A stretch of 64,000 bases of DNA from positions 1 to 64,000 of IMG/VR virus record IMGVR_UViG_3300046820_002290; one strand, given 5' to 3'. The translations under genes were made by a program, and so were the position numbers. Position 1 is the first letter of the stretch, and each line of letters opens with the position of its first letter. Under the pieces are notes generated by a model. That model was not told the DNA's origin. It did not search any database and saw nothing but the letters and a program-made list of their open reading frames with translations. The DNA comes from a virus. This document shows positions 1-8,432 of this stretch, one piece after another.

Positions 1-111
1 TCTTTTTTCCGAGAAGATTCAAAAATAAAATCACTATGGCCAAAAATTTTTTGGAGCAGAATTTACCACCCTCTCCTGCGGACTATACTCCTCTTGCCTA
101 CACCCTCAACC

Positions 112-270
112 ATGGCCCGCCCCCGCCGCTTCGCCCCCCGCCGCAAGCCCAAGCTGCTATCCTTCGGTAAAAAACCCAAGCGTTCTTCCTGGCTTTTTGG
201 CTGGTCCGACCAAAAGGGGAACAGGGCCTCCAGTCGCAAATACGACCTTATGCGTTTCCCCCAATACTAA
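112..270 (+). CDS. Small basic protein, unknown function
   Basis: A 52-residue open frame that is too short for most gene callers. Its N-terminal half is very rich in Arg, Lys and Pro (MARPRRFAPRRKPK), followed by a Trp/Ser patch and another basic tail. It ends five bases before the topoisomerase start, which fits a co-transcribed small gene. No Shine-Dalgarno is visible. A TATACT box at 84-89 with TTTACC at 62-67 (16-base spacer) could be a sigma-70-like promoter. The basic composition suggests nucleic-acid binding, but that is only inference. An overlapping frame starting at base 36 is the competing reading. Confidence 0.45.
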   Translation: MARPRRFAPRRKPKLLSFGKKPKRSSWLFGWSDQKGNRASSRKYDLMRFPQY

Positions 271-275
271 TAAAT

Positions 276-2222
276 ATGGAAACTTCTGTCGACCTAATCA
301 AACAACTGCAGTCTGACTACCTTTCGTACTCAGTGGCTGTGCTCGTTGGACGAGCTATCCCTTCTTTGACAGACGGTCTAAAGCCAGCCCAACGCCGTGT
401 TCTCACGGCCATGAAGTGGCTTAGCCTTAAGCCCGACGGCAAATATATGAAGAGTGCCAGGGTCGAAGGTGAGACCATGGGCAAATTGCATCCCCATGGA
501 GGAGCCTATGGTGTTATGGTAACCTTGGCCGCACCCTGGAACAACAACCTGCCGCTTATCGACGGTCAAGGCAACTGGGGTTCCTCCGTTGACGGTGCCG
601 CAGCCAGTCGTTACACAGAAGCAAAGCTAACAGCATTCAGCTGGGATGCGTTGCTAGACGACTCCGACACTTGGCAACTTGCAGACAATTATGACGGCTC
701 CTTGAAAGAGCCAATCGAACTCAATGCTAAAGTGCCCACCGTGCTGCTAAATGGGCAAGACGGCATCGGGGTTGGCTTCGCAACTAAAATCCCTCCGCAC
801 TCTCTCCGAGACATTTGCGATGCTGTAACCAAGGGATCCCAACTAACACCATCATTCCCCACAGGTTGTGACATTGTTGCCGATGAGGGTCTAACCTCGT
901 ACCAACAAACGGGAGCAGGCACCTTGAGGTTGCGAGCAAGATGCGAGGTTACCAACGAAGAAACAGGTAAGAGGGCGAAGCAAACACTAACATTCACCAA
1001 CCTACCAACAGGCACTAACCCTGAGAAAATCGGTCAACAAATTAAGGATGCACTTGACAAAGGCAATGTCACCGCAATCACAGCAGTCAGCGATCAGTCT
1101 GATCTCACGGGCGACCGTATTGCAATTACTGCAAAGTCCGGTGCAGACCTCACTCTGCTTCAACGACAACTCTATCACTATACCGACCTGGACACTAAAT
1201 ATTCGGCACGGTTGCTGGTTATTGACGGGTTGCGACCAGTTGAAATGTCGCCAGGTCAACTTGTTGCGCGTTGGCAGACATGGCGACTGGCTAGGTTGGG
1301 CGACAAGTTTGCCTATGAGCTAGATGCCTCCGAGGCACGATTAGAGATTGTACGAGGATACCTTAAGGCAATCGACAAGATTGATGCCGTCATCAAGATT
1401 ATCCGAGCTGCTTCGACTCCCAAAGAGGCACTTATCGAACTTGTTTCGAACAGATCGCTAAAGTTTACGAGGGACCAGGCAAAAGCAATCCTTGAGATGC
1501 GACTTCGTGCGCTAACTAACCTTGACACTACCGAGTTACTGACTGAAGAAACCGATCTTATCTCCAAGATTGCCGAACTTGAAGAACTTATCAAAAACGA
1601 CAAGGCTCGGAAGGCATACATGGTCAAGGAAATCAAGGCAATCGGTGTAAGGTACGGAGAGAAACGCCGCAGCGAACTGATTGATCCGCCGGAAGGCTTA
1701 ACCCTTGAAAAGGGATCCTCTCGGCAAGCGGCACCCGCTACGGCGAAGCCAAAGTTCCTCAAGATTGACCTGAAACGAGGAACTGTTGAACAAGCAAAGG
1801 GTCCCCGTGGCTGCCTTATTGTCGACCGCGCTGAAAAGGTTATCACATTGACTGCTGACGGCACTCTAAGAAAAATCCCTGCAAACTACAAGGGTCCCCT
1901 TGGAGAAGGCTTCTGCGAAGTGCTGCTGGCGAAGAAAGAAAATGACTTGTCTGGCAAAAAATTTCTAATGGTTTTCACAATGGAAGACCAACTCAAAGCG
2001 ATGGCTATTGCCGGAGAAGATCTTACCAAAGTGACTTCAAAGGGGAAACAAGCTTTACCTGAAGGGGCAACCATAGTCTACTTTGGCGAAGGAACCTATG
2101 TGGTCCCCTGGGTTTCAACCCGTAAGAAAAAAGTAGAAGTGTCTCCCACCTCGACCAAACAAGGCAAGCCCGGTGCAAAGGGTACCAAGATCGCTACAAT
2201 CTCTGAAATTTCGATTAACTGA
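276..2222 (+). CDS. Type II DNA topoisomerase, subunit A (GyrA/ParC/T4 gp52-like)
   Basis: This is the breakage-reunion subunit of a type II topoisomerase, which cuts both strands and passes a second duplex to relieve replication stress. The N-terminal GyrA signature is clear (SYAVLVGRAIP-like start, LTDGLKPAQRRVL at about 31-43, GETMGKLHPHG at about 65-75). The active-site Arg-Tyr pair is R112-Y113 in AAASRYTE. At 648 aa it is longer than T4 gp52 (about 440 aa) but shorter than bacterial GyrA. After a Lys/Ala/Pro linker near residue 490 it keeps only a shortened C-terminal beta-pinwheel-like segment (KIDLKRGT, TLTADGTLRKIP). The ATPase subunit is not in the window. The start is the first ATG after the preceding stop. 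Confidence 0.93.
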   Translation: METSVDLIKQLQSDYLSYSVAVLVGRAIPSLTDGLKPAQRRVLTAMKWLSLKPDGKYMKSARVEGETMGKLHPHGGAYGVMVTLAAPWNNNLPLIDGQGNWGSSVDGAAASRYTEAKLTAFSWDALLDDSDTWQLADNYDGSLKEPIELNAKVPTVLLNGQDGIGVGFATKIPPHSLRDICDAVTKGSQLTPSFPTGCDIVADEGLTSYQQTGAGTLRLRARCEVTNEETGKRAKQTLTFTNLPTGTNPEKIGQQIKDALDKGNVTAITAVSDQSDLTGDRIAITAKSGADLTLLQRQLYHYTDLDTKYSARLLVIDGLRPVEMSPGQLVARWQTWRLARLGDKFAYELDASEARLEIVRGYLKAIDKIDAVIKIIRAASTPKEALIELVSNRSLKFTRDQAKAILEMRLRALTNLDTTELLTEETDLISKIAELEELIKNDKARKAYMVKEIKAIGVRYGEKRRSELIDPPEGLTLEKGSSRQAAPATAKPKFLKIDLKRGTVEQAKGPRGCLIVDRAEKVITLTADGTLRKIPANYKGPLGEGFCEVLLAKKENDLSGKKFLMVFTMEDQLKAMAIAGEDLTKVTSKGKQALPEGATIVYFGEGTYVVPWVSTRKKKVEVSPTSTKQGKPGAKGTKIATISEISIN

Positions 2223-2223
2223 A

Positions 2224-2421
2224 ATGGCTGAATTCCACGTTTTCGTTCCTGATGACTTTATCTGGGAACCCCAACCAGATATCACAACCTACGAGCTTGC
2301 ACTCTGTATTCCTCTCTTTACCGCCACCGGCCGTTTGCATCAATTCTACGACCAACTCACCCCTGAAGCACAGCGCCACTGGAGAAGGGTAAAAAGGGAT
2401 AAGCCTTTACGGGCCCTCTGA
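2224..2421 (+). CDS. Hypothetical small protein
   Basis: A 65-residue protein starting one base after the topoisomerase stop. The open frame extends upstream inside the topoisomerase gene, but the ATG at 2224 is the natural start for tight coupling. It has an acidic, aromatic N-terminal half and a basic C-terminus (RHWRRVKRDKPLRAL). I recognise no domain. A GGGTAAAAAG string at 2387-2396 inside it resembles the intergenic element and lies 66 bases before the next start. Confidence 0.55.
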   Translation: MAEFHVFVPDDFIWEPQPDITTYELALCIPLFTATGRLHQFYDQLTPEAQRHWRRVKRDKPLRAL

Positions 2422-2452
2422 GCTACTACAATAAGTTCGCCGTAAAAGCATC

Positions 2453-3001
2453 ATGGAAATTTTCTATCCGGTTGAACGCTTGTTCGCCAATCCCCGCATT
2501 TTCTTTGCGATTGCCAATTACCTGGGAGGTCCAGACGGCGAGACCCTTAAGCAATCTTTCTACGAACTGGTAGAATACAATTTTGGAGAATACGAGGATC
2601 CTTCAGAGATCGAGTTCACAGCTGAGGAAACTTGCTTCTCTATAGACGAAGAGACAGGAATCTTACAAATCACGTTGGACACTGGTGTAGCCTCGATCCT
2701 GCAGCCACTTGAAGGGGAAATTCGGGCACAAATTACGAACGATCATGAAATGGCAGCAACAAGTGCCATTTATGCTCGACTCGTCACCGCACTGGAAGAA
2801 GCCAACCCCGATTTTGCAGGCAATATTGCTTTATGCTCTCCACCAACCCCTGGGAATCAATACCTTCGTTCCCCGGACGGAGAGAGATTCGAAGGGTCAT
2901 TTCACCTGCTTTCCGACCCCGAACGTCAATTTGAATTCAACGTGGACATTGTTGACGTTAACCAAGACATCTTACGAGCAACCTACAAACCAATTATCTA
3001 A
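2453..3001 (+). CDS. Hypothetical protein
   Basis: An acidic 182-residue protein with no recognisable family, signal peptide or membrane segment. The N-terminal half mixes hydrophobic and acidic residues and the C-terminal half looks beta-rich. CCGTAAAAG just upstream (about 2441) is a degenerate match to the intergenic element. The stop codon overlaps the next start by one base (TAATG), so it is translationally coupled to the following gene. Confidence 0.6.
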   Translation: MEIFYPVERLFANPRIFFAIANYLGGPDGETLKQSFYELVEYNFGEYEDPSEIEFTAEETCFSIDEETGILQITLDTGVASILQPLEGEIRAQITNDHEMAATSAIYARLVTALEEANPDFAGNIALCSPPTPGNQYLRSPDGERFEGSFHLLSDPERQFEFNVDIVDVNQDILRATYKPII

Positions 3002-3810
3002 TGGCAGCTGACAACATACTTTTTGCAACCAACAGCATGCGGTCTTCAGTTTCATCGCTGAAGAAAAAATTATCCAACCTGAAAATCCAGGTTGAGATGT
3101 TCGACGCCGAGTTAGAAAAAATTGAAAATAAATTCGACAACATTCTCACCCAAGCCGAAATCTACAAGGCTAAGGTCGAGCGGGAAGTTGGCAGAGAAGT
3201 GAGGCGCTTAGAAAAAGAACTTTCCGAAGCTTCCTCTAAACGCACCGAAGCAGTAACTAAAACTGTAGACCCCAGCGATCTAAAAGTTGCTTCCACTCTA
3301 TCCATCTTTGAAGCATTGCTGCGCAACATGTGCGCAAATGCCGAAGACTTTAGAATCGCTTCCGAAGCCTTTCTGTTCCCCGCAGTCTATGAACGGGTAA
3401 TGGGTGGAGATGACGAAACTTATTTTCTCGAAGAAGTTCCACCCTCCGCGAGTTTAATCATAAAACGAGGAGTTGAATACATTTCGTGGCTTCGCTCGGA
3501 ATACGACACTCACTTAACAGAACCGGCAACATGGGCAGATGCCATCGACTACATTGCCGAGTGGTGGAGAAATGACGCACTTCCCTTGCTTTACGGGTGC
3601 CGTGACGAGCAATGGGACATTGACTGGCCTCTAAGCCTCTCAGAGATTTTGATCTGGAGAAACTCGCCGGGTGAAAGACCACTCCAATTCCCCAAAATTT
3701 TCGATGCCTACGAAATTTACAAATCCCACAAAGATGAAATCTACGAAAGTTCAGGACTCCGGGCTTTTGAATTGCGACTCTTCACCTTCGAGAATGGCTC
3801 TAATGCATAA
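3001..3810 (+). CDS. Hypothetical protein with N-terminal coiled coil
   Basis: A 269-residue protein. Residues about 15-85 are a charged heptad-like helix (VSSLKKKLSNLKIQVEMF, then Glu/Lys-rich), predicted to form a coiled coil. The rest is acidic and Trp-rich (EYISWLRSEYD, IAEWWRNDALP) and has no family I recognise. It starts on the last base of the previous stop codon. Its own end overlaps the start of the following small gene. An assembly or scaffolding role is possible but not shown. Confidence 0.65.
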   Translation: MAADNILFATNSMRSSVSSLKKKLSNLKIQVEMFDAELEKIENKFDNILTQAEIYKAKVEREVGREVRRLEKELSEASSKRTEAVTKTVDPSDLKVASTLSIFEALLRNMCANAEDFRIASEAFLFPAVYERVMGGDDETYFLEEVPPSASLIIKRGVEYISWLRSEYDTHLTEPATWADAIDYIAEWWRNDALPLLYGCRDEQWDIDWPLSLSEILIWRNSPGERPLQFPKIFDAYEIYKSHKDEIYESSGLRAFELRLFTFENGSNA

Positions 3811-4066
3811 GAAACCCCTAAGTAAAACCGACCACCTGATTGCTAAGGTGGGTATAGGCATTGTAGACACAGTGGAGCGTCACTATCAGAAATACCAAGC
3901 GAAACCTAATGAAGCCAACGCTAAATCTTATTGCCTTTGGCGCTTACGACTCCATCGGCGCCTCAAAAACGACAAATTTCTTTTAGATGCAATCAACGAG
4001 GCAAGAAACTTAGGGCTCTACGACGAAGATCCAGGAAAAACTTGCTGGAATCTTTACTTCTCATAG
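3794..4066 (+). CDS. Hypothetical protein
   Basis: A 90-residue basic protein (MALMHKKPLSKTDHLIAK). The frame is open further upstream, but that part only shadows the previous gene. ATG 3794 or ATG 3803 is the likely start, giving a short overlap with the upstream gene. Its TAG stop runs directly into the GGGTAAAAC element at 4066. It looks helical and has no known family. Confidence 0.55.
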   Translation: MALMHKKPLSKTDHLIAKVGIGIVDTVERHYQKYQAKPNEANAKSYCLWRLRLHRRLKNDKFLLDAINEARNLGLYDEDPGKTCWNLYFS

Positions 4067-4074
4067 GGTAAAAC
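4066..4074 (+). promoter_or_regulatory. Conserved intergenic element GGGTAAAAC
   Basis: Exact copy. It is followed by CACCTATCATC, and the next ATG is 22 bases beyond the element. It overlaps the last base of the upstream stop codon. Confidence 0.6.
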
Positions 4075-4096
4075 CACCTATCATCAGAGTGGCGCA

Positions 4097-4837
4097 ATGA
4101 TTCCACGCACAGTCCTAATGGCGCAGGAAGTAGCTGCGCAGTTTACAGCTAGCCAACTGGAAGACTACGGCAATATTATCCTCAATGGCTACCTGGAAGT
4201 AGTTCCAAACACAATCAACAAAAAACGTTGGCAGTATAAAGAGACCGCAGGTGCTCCGACAAATCTCCCCAGCCTAACCCAAGTGCAACCCGCACTCAAA
4301 GGATGGACCACCAACTACCAGGAGTACTACACTCAACTCCAACCTAACGGTTATGGCGTCAATCCTGGCGACCCGACAATGTTCGAGTACGACGTTCACT
4401 CGTTCACTCCTGCAACCGGAACAATCACAACCGTTGGAGGTCTTCAAGGGGGGAGCGGTTACTTCACCGGTACACATACTGGAGTACCCGCAGTTGGTGG
4501 TCGTGGTACAGGGGCCACTCTCGATATTACTGTTGGCGTTGGCGGCGTAGTTCTAACCGCCGTTATCAACAACCCTGGCACAGGTTATGCTGAAGGTGAT
4601 GGTCTCACAGTAACTTCCATCGGCCCGGGAGCTGGCTTTGCAGTTTTCGTGACTGCTATCACCGTGGTATCACCTGCCAACCAACCCCAATGGGCGCAAC
4701 CCCCTCACCGTTACAACCAGCAGCAAGTGTCTGCCATCACTCCTCCCCAAAACATTAACAACCCTGCGGTCATCCAGTATTCATTCATGCATCCTGTGGG
4801 CGACAATCCTGTCCCCCCTCCGATCGACACCCTCTGA
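4097..4837 (+). CDS. Putative virion protein with Gly-rich module shared with the tail sheath
   Basis: A 246-residue protein. Residues 1-105 (VAAQFTASQLEDYGNIIL...) have no family I can name. Residues about 109-192 form a Gly/Val/Thr-rich beta module (TGVPAVGGRGTGATLDITV, NNPGTGYAEGD). This closely matches a segment inserted in the tail sheath near residues 840-930, so a virion location is likely. The C-terminus is Pro/Gln-rich with PPPIDTL at the end. It is flanked on both sides by the conserved intergenic element, so it is probably a single-gene transcription unit. An internal ATG at 4118 is a possible alternative start. Confidence 0.65.
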   Translation: MIPRTVLMAQEVAAQFTASQLEDYGNIILNGYLEVVPNTINKKRWQYKETAGAPTNLPSLTQVQPALKGWTTNYQEYYTQLQPNGYGVNPGDPTMFEYDVHSFTPATGTITTVGGLQGGSGYFTGTHTGVPAVGGRGTGATLDITVGVGGVVLTAVINNPGTGYAEGDGLTVTSIGPGAGFAVFVTAITVVSPANQPQWAQPPHRYNQQQVSAITPPQNINNPAVIQYSFMHPVGDNPVPPPIDTL

Positions 4838-4844
4838 TTTACCC

Positions 4845-4853
4845 GGGGAAAAC
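4845..4853 (+). promoter_or_regulatory. Intergenic element, variant GGGGAAAAC
   Basis: One mismatch from the consensus. CACCCTATAATG follows, and the polymerase ATG is 17 bases after the element. Confidence 0.5.
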
Positions 4854-4870
4854 CACCCTATAATGTAAAC

Positions 4871-7657
4871 ATGCAAAACCTAACGTCTATGGCAGAACGC
4901 TTAACAGATCTCGGTTATCCGGTGCTTGGGGAAGAACTCCATCGCCGGATTTTCGGTAAGGAGACTCCTAAGGAAATGTCTCGACTTGCCAAGCAAAGAG
5001 CACAGAAACTCTTGAAAGAATTCGATATTCCAACTCCCGTCGATTACCCAGACCACCTATACGATGGGCCATTACCCCTGCCCGAGCTAAAGGCAGAAAC
5101 ACTTGGTGCACACTTTGAAGAAATTGCCAATGAACAGATTGGCGAATATAAAAAATATGCCGATGAATTTGCTGCCTGCGAGCTGGCAGAAATTCCCCCT
5201 ACCAAAGAGCTTAAGTTCAACCCGGGGTGGACACGTTACACGAAGGTCCAAAACAAATGGAAAACAGAATCTGTGCCATATCCTTTGGAAAAAGCATTCA
5301 CGTACGATACTGAAACTTTTGTGCATGGCGGCGCATTTCCGATTATTGGCACTGCGTTATCTGCCAAGGCGGCTTACATTTGGTTGGCTTCTGAGCTTAT
5401 TGATCCTTCTTTGCCTGAGGATAAGTGGGACCAACACTCCCTGATTCCGATTGGCGAGAACCGTTTCGTAGTTGGCCACAATATCTCGTATGACCGCGTA
5501 CGTGCTCGCGAAGGTTACACCTTAGACCGAACCAAACCTGAAAACTTTTACTTTGACACACTATCTGCACACATTGGCGTATCTGGCCTTGCCAGTGGCC
5601 AGCGCTGGTTATATGTTCTGGCTGGTAAGGACCCTGAGGATCTCACTGATGAAGAAAAACGAAAACTAAGATATGCCCCTAAATGGCTAGACGAAGGTTC
5701 TACTAATTCTCTTGTAGCCACCTACAACTTCCACGTCTACGAGGTTAGGAAATTCTTCGGTGATAACGCTCAACCTTTAGGTCAAGGTGACAAAGCAGTC
5801 CGAGACATCTTCGTAAAAGCCACGCATCTAAGCCAAATCCATCAAATGCTCACAGAGGCAGTTGACTATGCAATCAAAGACGCCTTGTACACAGCGGAGC
5901 TGTTCCAAGCCCTTTGGCCAAAATACTTAGACGCCACCCCCTCACCCGTTGCTCTTTGCGGACACTATCATCTTAACGGATCCATCATTCCTCTTGTCCC
6001 CGACTGGGAAGAATGGATTCAAGGAGTGGAGCGCACATTCGAGGAGCATAATAATGAGATGACTCAAATTTGCAAAGACTTGGTCTGGAAGTGTTATGAG
6101 GAATGGCGGGAAATTTACCAGGATGACCCGGAAAAAGCTGAGCGCTGGGTGTCTCGTGACCCTTGGATCTCCCAACTTAACTGGGAAGTAAAAACCGTCA
6201 AAGGCAAGTATGCCCACATTCCTCACTGGGTGCGACCTTTTATTAAAGACCCTAATGAACATATTGGAGTCAAATCAAACCTTTCTCATCTCCTTCTGAA
6301 ACTCACTTGGGAGGGATCTCCCATGATCTTCACAAAAGACCAAGGTTGGTGCTACCATAACGAAGAGGGCGAACTGACAAAAATCCCACACCCGAAAGGA
6401 GCCGGGGACAATGTGGGCGGTGTCCTAAGCAAAGACTTCGTGGACGACATGAAAGTAGGTCGCTTGAACTCGGATCTCCCCGAAGCCAAACGAGCTCTGG
6501 AAATTGCTAACGCCGTTAGCTACTGGACTTCGGTCCGTAAGCGGGTAATGGACCGCATCTTCCTGCCGGCCCACAACCCCCACGGTCAAGACGCCTTAGT
6601 AACTCTCCCCGAAATTCTTTGCCATGGTACCGTAACCCGACGTACCGTAGAATCGCTCATGGTGACAATGTGCTCCACGAAAAACTGGCGCATTGGCACC
6701 GAATTAAAAACACGAGTGAAAGCCCCGGATGGCTGGAAAATCGTTGGAGCTGACTTTGATGGTCAAGAAATGCAGATCGCTTCGATCTATTCCGATAAGT
6801 GGGAAGGCGGTCATGTTGGCTGTTCCCCGTTTGGTTACAATGTGCTTTCCGGCTCAAAAGAGGCGGGGACTGATCCCCATAGTGCTCTTGCTAAGTTGGC
6901 TGGCGTGGACCGAGACACGGCCAAAATCGCCGGTTTCGCCGTTCTCTATGGCGCGGGAGTCCGAGCCGTGCAAACCTACATCCGACGGAAGTACCCCGAG
7001 AAATCCCCAACCGAAGTGAAAAACTTTGCCTACCGAATTCTGGAAGGCAAGAAAGGAAAGCTGCGAAATGGTTTGTACGAGGGGGGATCTGACAGCGGAT
7101 GCTTCAACTTCATGGAAGAGATTGCGATGCGGTCTCGAGTCCCTCAACTTCCTTGCTTAGGAACCAAAATCTCTACCGCAATGCGCCCCGCTGCTGTCGG
7201 TGATGACTTTAAGACCGGTCGAGTAAACTGGACCATCCAGTCTTCTGGCGCCGAAATTCTTAGTATCATGCTTACATCAGTTCACTGGCTCGCGGCCGAA
7301 TATAAGATTCCTGCCAGGTTTGTGCTAAGTATCCATGACGAAATTTGGTTTATGACGCCTGAGCGCTATGCCGAACAATTTGCGGTGCTGTTTCAGATCG
7401 CACATATGTACACATGGTCTTTGTTCCACTCGGCAGTAGGGATCCCAGATCTCCCTCTGTCCCGAGCTTACTTCTCCTCCGTAGCAATTGACGAGCGTTT
7501 ACGTAAGTCCCCTAAAGAAAAAACCGTGACCCTTTCTAACCCAAAGGGTGAATCAGAGGGCTTTGGTGTCGAGTACTCTATGTATGAGCTCGCTGAGATC
7601 GGAGCTATCAACAAACTAACTAACCGCTATTCCGCCATTCAAAAAGGAATCATCTGA
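4871..7657 (+). CDS. Family A DNA polymerase resembling mitochondrial DNA polymerase gamma
   Basis: Replicative DNA polymerase, 928 aa, with an N-terminal 3'-5' exonuclease and a C-terminal family A polymerase. Exo I is DTET at D146/E148. Exo II-like VVGHNISYDR and FDTLSAHIGVSGLASGQR follow. Motif A is GADFDGQE (D628, E633), motif B is RDTAKIAGFAVLYGAG, and motif C is SIHDEIWF (H822-D823-E824). As I remember human POLG, these blocks and also VNWTIQSSGAEIL, FFSAVDID-like FSSVAIDERLRK and the final NPKGE stretch line up with POLG rather than with Pol I or T7 gp5. The gene ends in TGATGA, overlapping the next start by one base. An alternative label would be generic phage PolA, but the gamma-specific stretches argue against it. 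Confidence 0.95.
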   Translation: MQNLTSMAERLTDLGYPVLGEELHRRIFGKETPKEMSRLAKQRAQKLLKEFDIPTPVDYPDHLYDGPLPLPELKAETLGAHFEEIANEQIGEYKKYADEFAACELAEIPPTKELKFNPGWTRYTKVQNKWKTESVPYPLEKAFTYDTETFVHGGAFPIIGTALSAKAAYIWLASELIDPSLPEDKWDQHSLIPIGENRFVVGHNISYDRVRAREGYTLDRTKPENFYFDTLSAHIGVSGLASGQRWLYVLAGKDPEDLTDEEKRKLRYAPKWLDEGSTNSLVATYNFHVYEVRKFFGDNAQPLGQGDKAVRDIFVKATHLSQIHQMLTEAVDYAIKDALYTAELFQALWPKYLDATPSPVALCGHYHLNGSIIPLVPDWEEWIQGVERTFEEHNNEMTQICKDLVWKCYEEWREIYQDDPEKAERWVSRDPWISQLNWEVKTVKGKYAHIPHWVRPFIKDPNEHIGVKSNLSHLLLKLTWEGSPMIFTKDQGWCYHNEEGELTKIPHPKGAGDNVGGVLSKDFVDDMKVGRLNSDLPEAKRALEIANAVSYWTSVRKRVMDRIFLPAHNPHGQDALVTLPEILCHGTVTRRTVESLMVTMCSTKNWRIGTELKTRVKAPDGWKIVGADFDGQEMQIASIYSDKWEGGHVGCSPFGYNVLSGSKEAGTDPHSALAKLAGVDRDTAKIAGFAVLYGAGVRAVQTYIRRKYPEKSPTEVKNFAYRILEGKKGKLRNGLYEGGSDSGCFNFMEEIAMRSRVPQLPCLGTKISTAMRPAAVGDDFKTGRVNWTIQSSGAEILSIMLTSVHWLAAEYKIPARFVLSIHDEIWFMTPERYAEQFAVLFQIAHMYTWSLFHSAVGIPDLPLSRAYFSSVAIDERLRKSPKEKTVTLSNPKGESEGFGVEYSMYELAEIGAINKLTNRYSAIQKGII

Positions 7658-7842
7658 TGAAAAAGAAAAAGTCCCGCGTAGAAAATGTAGGTGTGGTGCT
7701 GTTCCAGGGTATGCACGACACTTACTACCTGACTGTTCCTTACGATAAAAAGAACAGGATTATTCCATCCTCCGTAGAATGTGCGTACAACTCACGTTAC
7801 TTCTCCCCTCAGCAAACCATTAATATGCTTCGGGCGCTCTAA
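7657..7842 (+). CDS. Hypothetical small protein
   Basis: A 61-residue protein with a basic start (MKKKKSRVENVGVV) and a Tyr-rich body (MHDTYYLTVPYDKK). It overlaps the polymerase stop by one base and the following gene by one base, so it belongs to the polymerase operon. No known domain. Confidence 0.6.
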   Translation: MKKKKSRVENVGVVLFQGMHDTYYLTVPYDKKNRIIPSSVECAYNSRYFSPQQTINMLRAL

Positions 7843-8084
7843 TGGCCTTCCCCCTTCCTGAGTGCCCTGCATACCGGAAGTTGATGGTTACCTTTTGGTT
7901 GGACGATATTGACGACCGCTTAAAAGATAACCACCTGCAAGACGCAGAGAAAAGCTGGAAAATAGCTAATGAGATCTACTTGTCACTGCCCCCGGGTAAC
8001 GGGGACATGGAAATCGAAAATTGGCTTTTCCAACAGAGGGTAAAACTTGACAACTTCTCTCACACAACCAATGAGAACAATTAG
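7842..8084 (+). CDS. Hypothetical small protein
   Basis: An 80-residue acidic protein (MVTFWLDDIDDRLKDNHLQD), mostly helical in composition. No family recognised. It is coupled by TAATG to the gene before. A conserved GGGTAAAAC element and the start of the tail assembly chaperone lie inside its last 50 bases. Confidence 0.55.
   Translation: MAFPLPECPAYRKLMVTFWLDDIDDRLKDNHLQDAEKSWKIANEIYLSLPPGNGDMEIENWLFQQRVKLDNFSHTTNENN
8038..8046 (+). promoter_or_regulatory. Conserved intergenic element GGGTAAAAC (inside the end of the upstream gene)
   Basis: Exact copy lying within the coding sequence of 7842-8084. The next in-frame ATG of the chaperone gene (8071) is 24 bases after it, the usual spacing, which helps choose that start. 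Confidence 0.55.
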
Positions 8085-8400
8085 CAACGACGACACGGTC
8101 AAAGCAACACCGGCAACCAAAAAATCCGCTATGTCTAAACTCGAAACTTTTTCCACAACCCTGACCGACGGCCGTGAAATTACGATCCGTGAAATGACTG
8201 GGCGTGATTTAATCTACATGGAAAAAGACCTAACCAAGGCCGGCGATGTAGAAAAAGGCATGCGCATCATCGAGCGGCTAATTGTGGGTGATGATAAAAT
8301 CACTTACGACGAAATTCTAGATCTCGGTGTGAAAGATTTCCGAAAGCTTAGCGAACTTGTTGCCAAAGCAAACGGCACTGATGACGAAGACCCAAACTAA
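8071..8400 (+). CDS. Tail assembly chaperone (lambda gpG / Mu gp41-type)
   Basis: A 109-residue cytoplasmic chaperone that would bind the tape measure protein during tail assembly. The core TLTDGREITIREMTGRDLIY, followed by KAGDVEKGMRIIERLI, is typical of this family, and the C-terminus is acidic. The frame is open to a TTG at 8047 and there is a later ATG at 8131. ATG 8071 is chosen because it sits at the usual distance from the GGGTAAAAC element. The gene ends in CCA AAC TAA, with the slippery heptamer CCCAAAC immediately before the stop. Some ribosomes should therefore continue into the next frame. Confidence 0.75.
   Translation: MRTISNDDTVKATPATKKSAMSKLETFSTTLTDGREITIREMTGRDLIYMEKDLTKAGDVEKGMRIIERLIVGDDKITYDEILDLGVKDFRKLSELVAKANGTDDEDPN
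8391..8397 (+). other. Probable -1 ribosomal frameshift site (CCCAAAC)
   Basis: A perfect X XXY YYZ heptamer, read in the zero frame as C CCA AAC directly before TAA (8398-8400). The -1 frame is open from 8385 and runs through to 8819. A short stem TTCAC/GTGAA (8421-8425 with 8433-8437) lies downstream as a weak candidate stimulator. Confidence 0.75.
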
Positions 8401-8432
8401 TTGTTGAGGATCGTGAGGATTTCACTTATCTT

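Noticed and set aside
36-170. Small Pro-rich open frame starting at base 36
   Set aside because: It overlaps the better basic 52-residue frame at 112-270, has no ribosome site, and its sequence is simple Pro/Ala-rich. It cannot be excluded fully.
2173-2223. Upstream extension of the gene at 2224
   Set aside because: The added residues lie inside the topoisomerase gene in another frame, and an ATG sits right after the topoisomerase stop.
4859-4864. TATAAT box before the polymerase gene
   Set aside because: Only six bases from the ATG, so a transcript from it would start at or after the start codon. More likely part of the downstream half of the conserved element.
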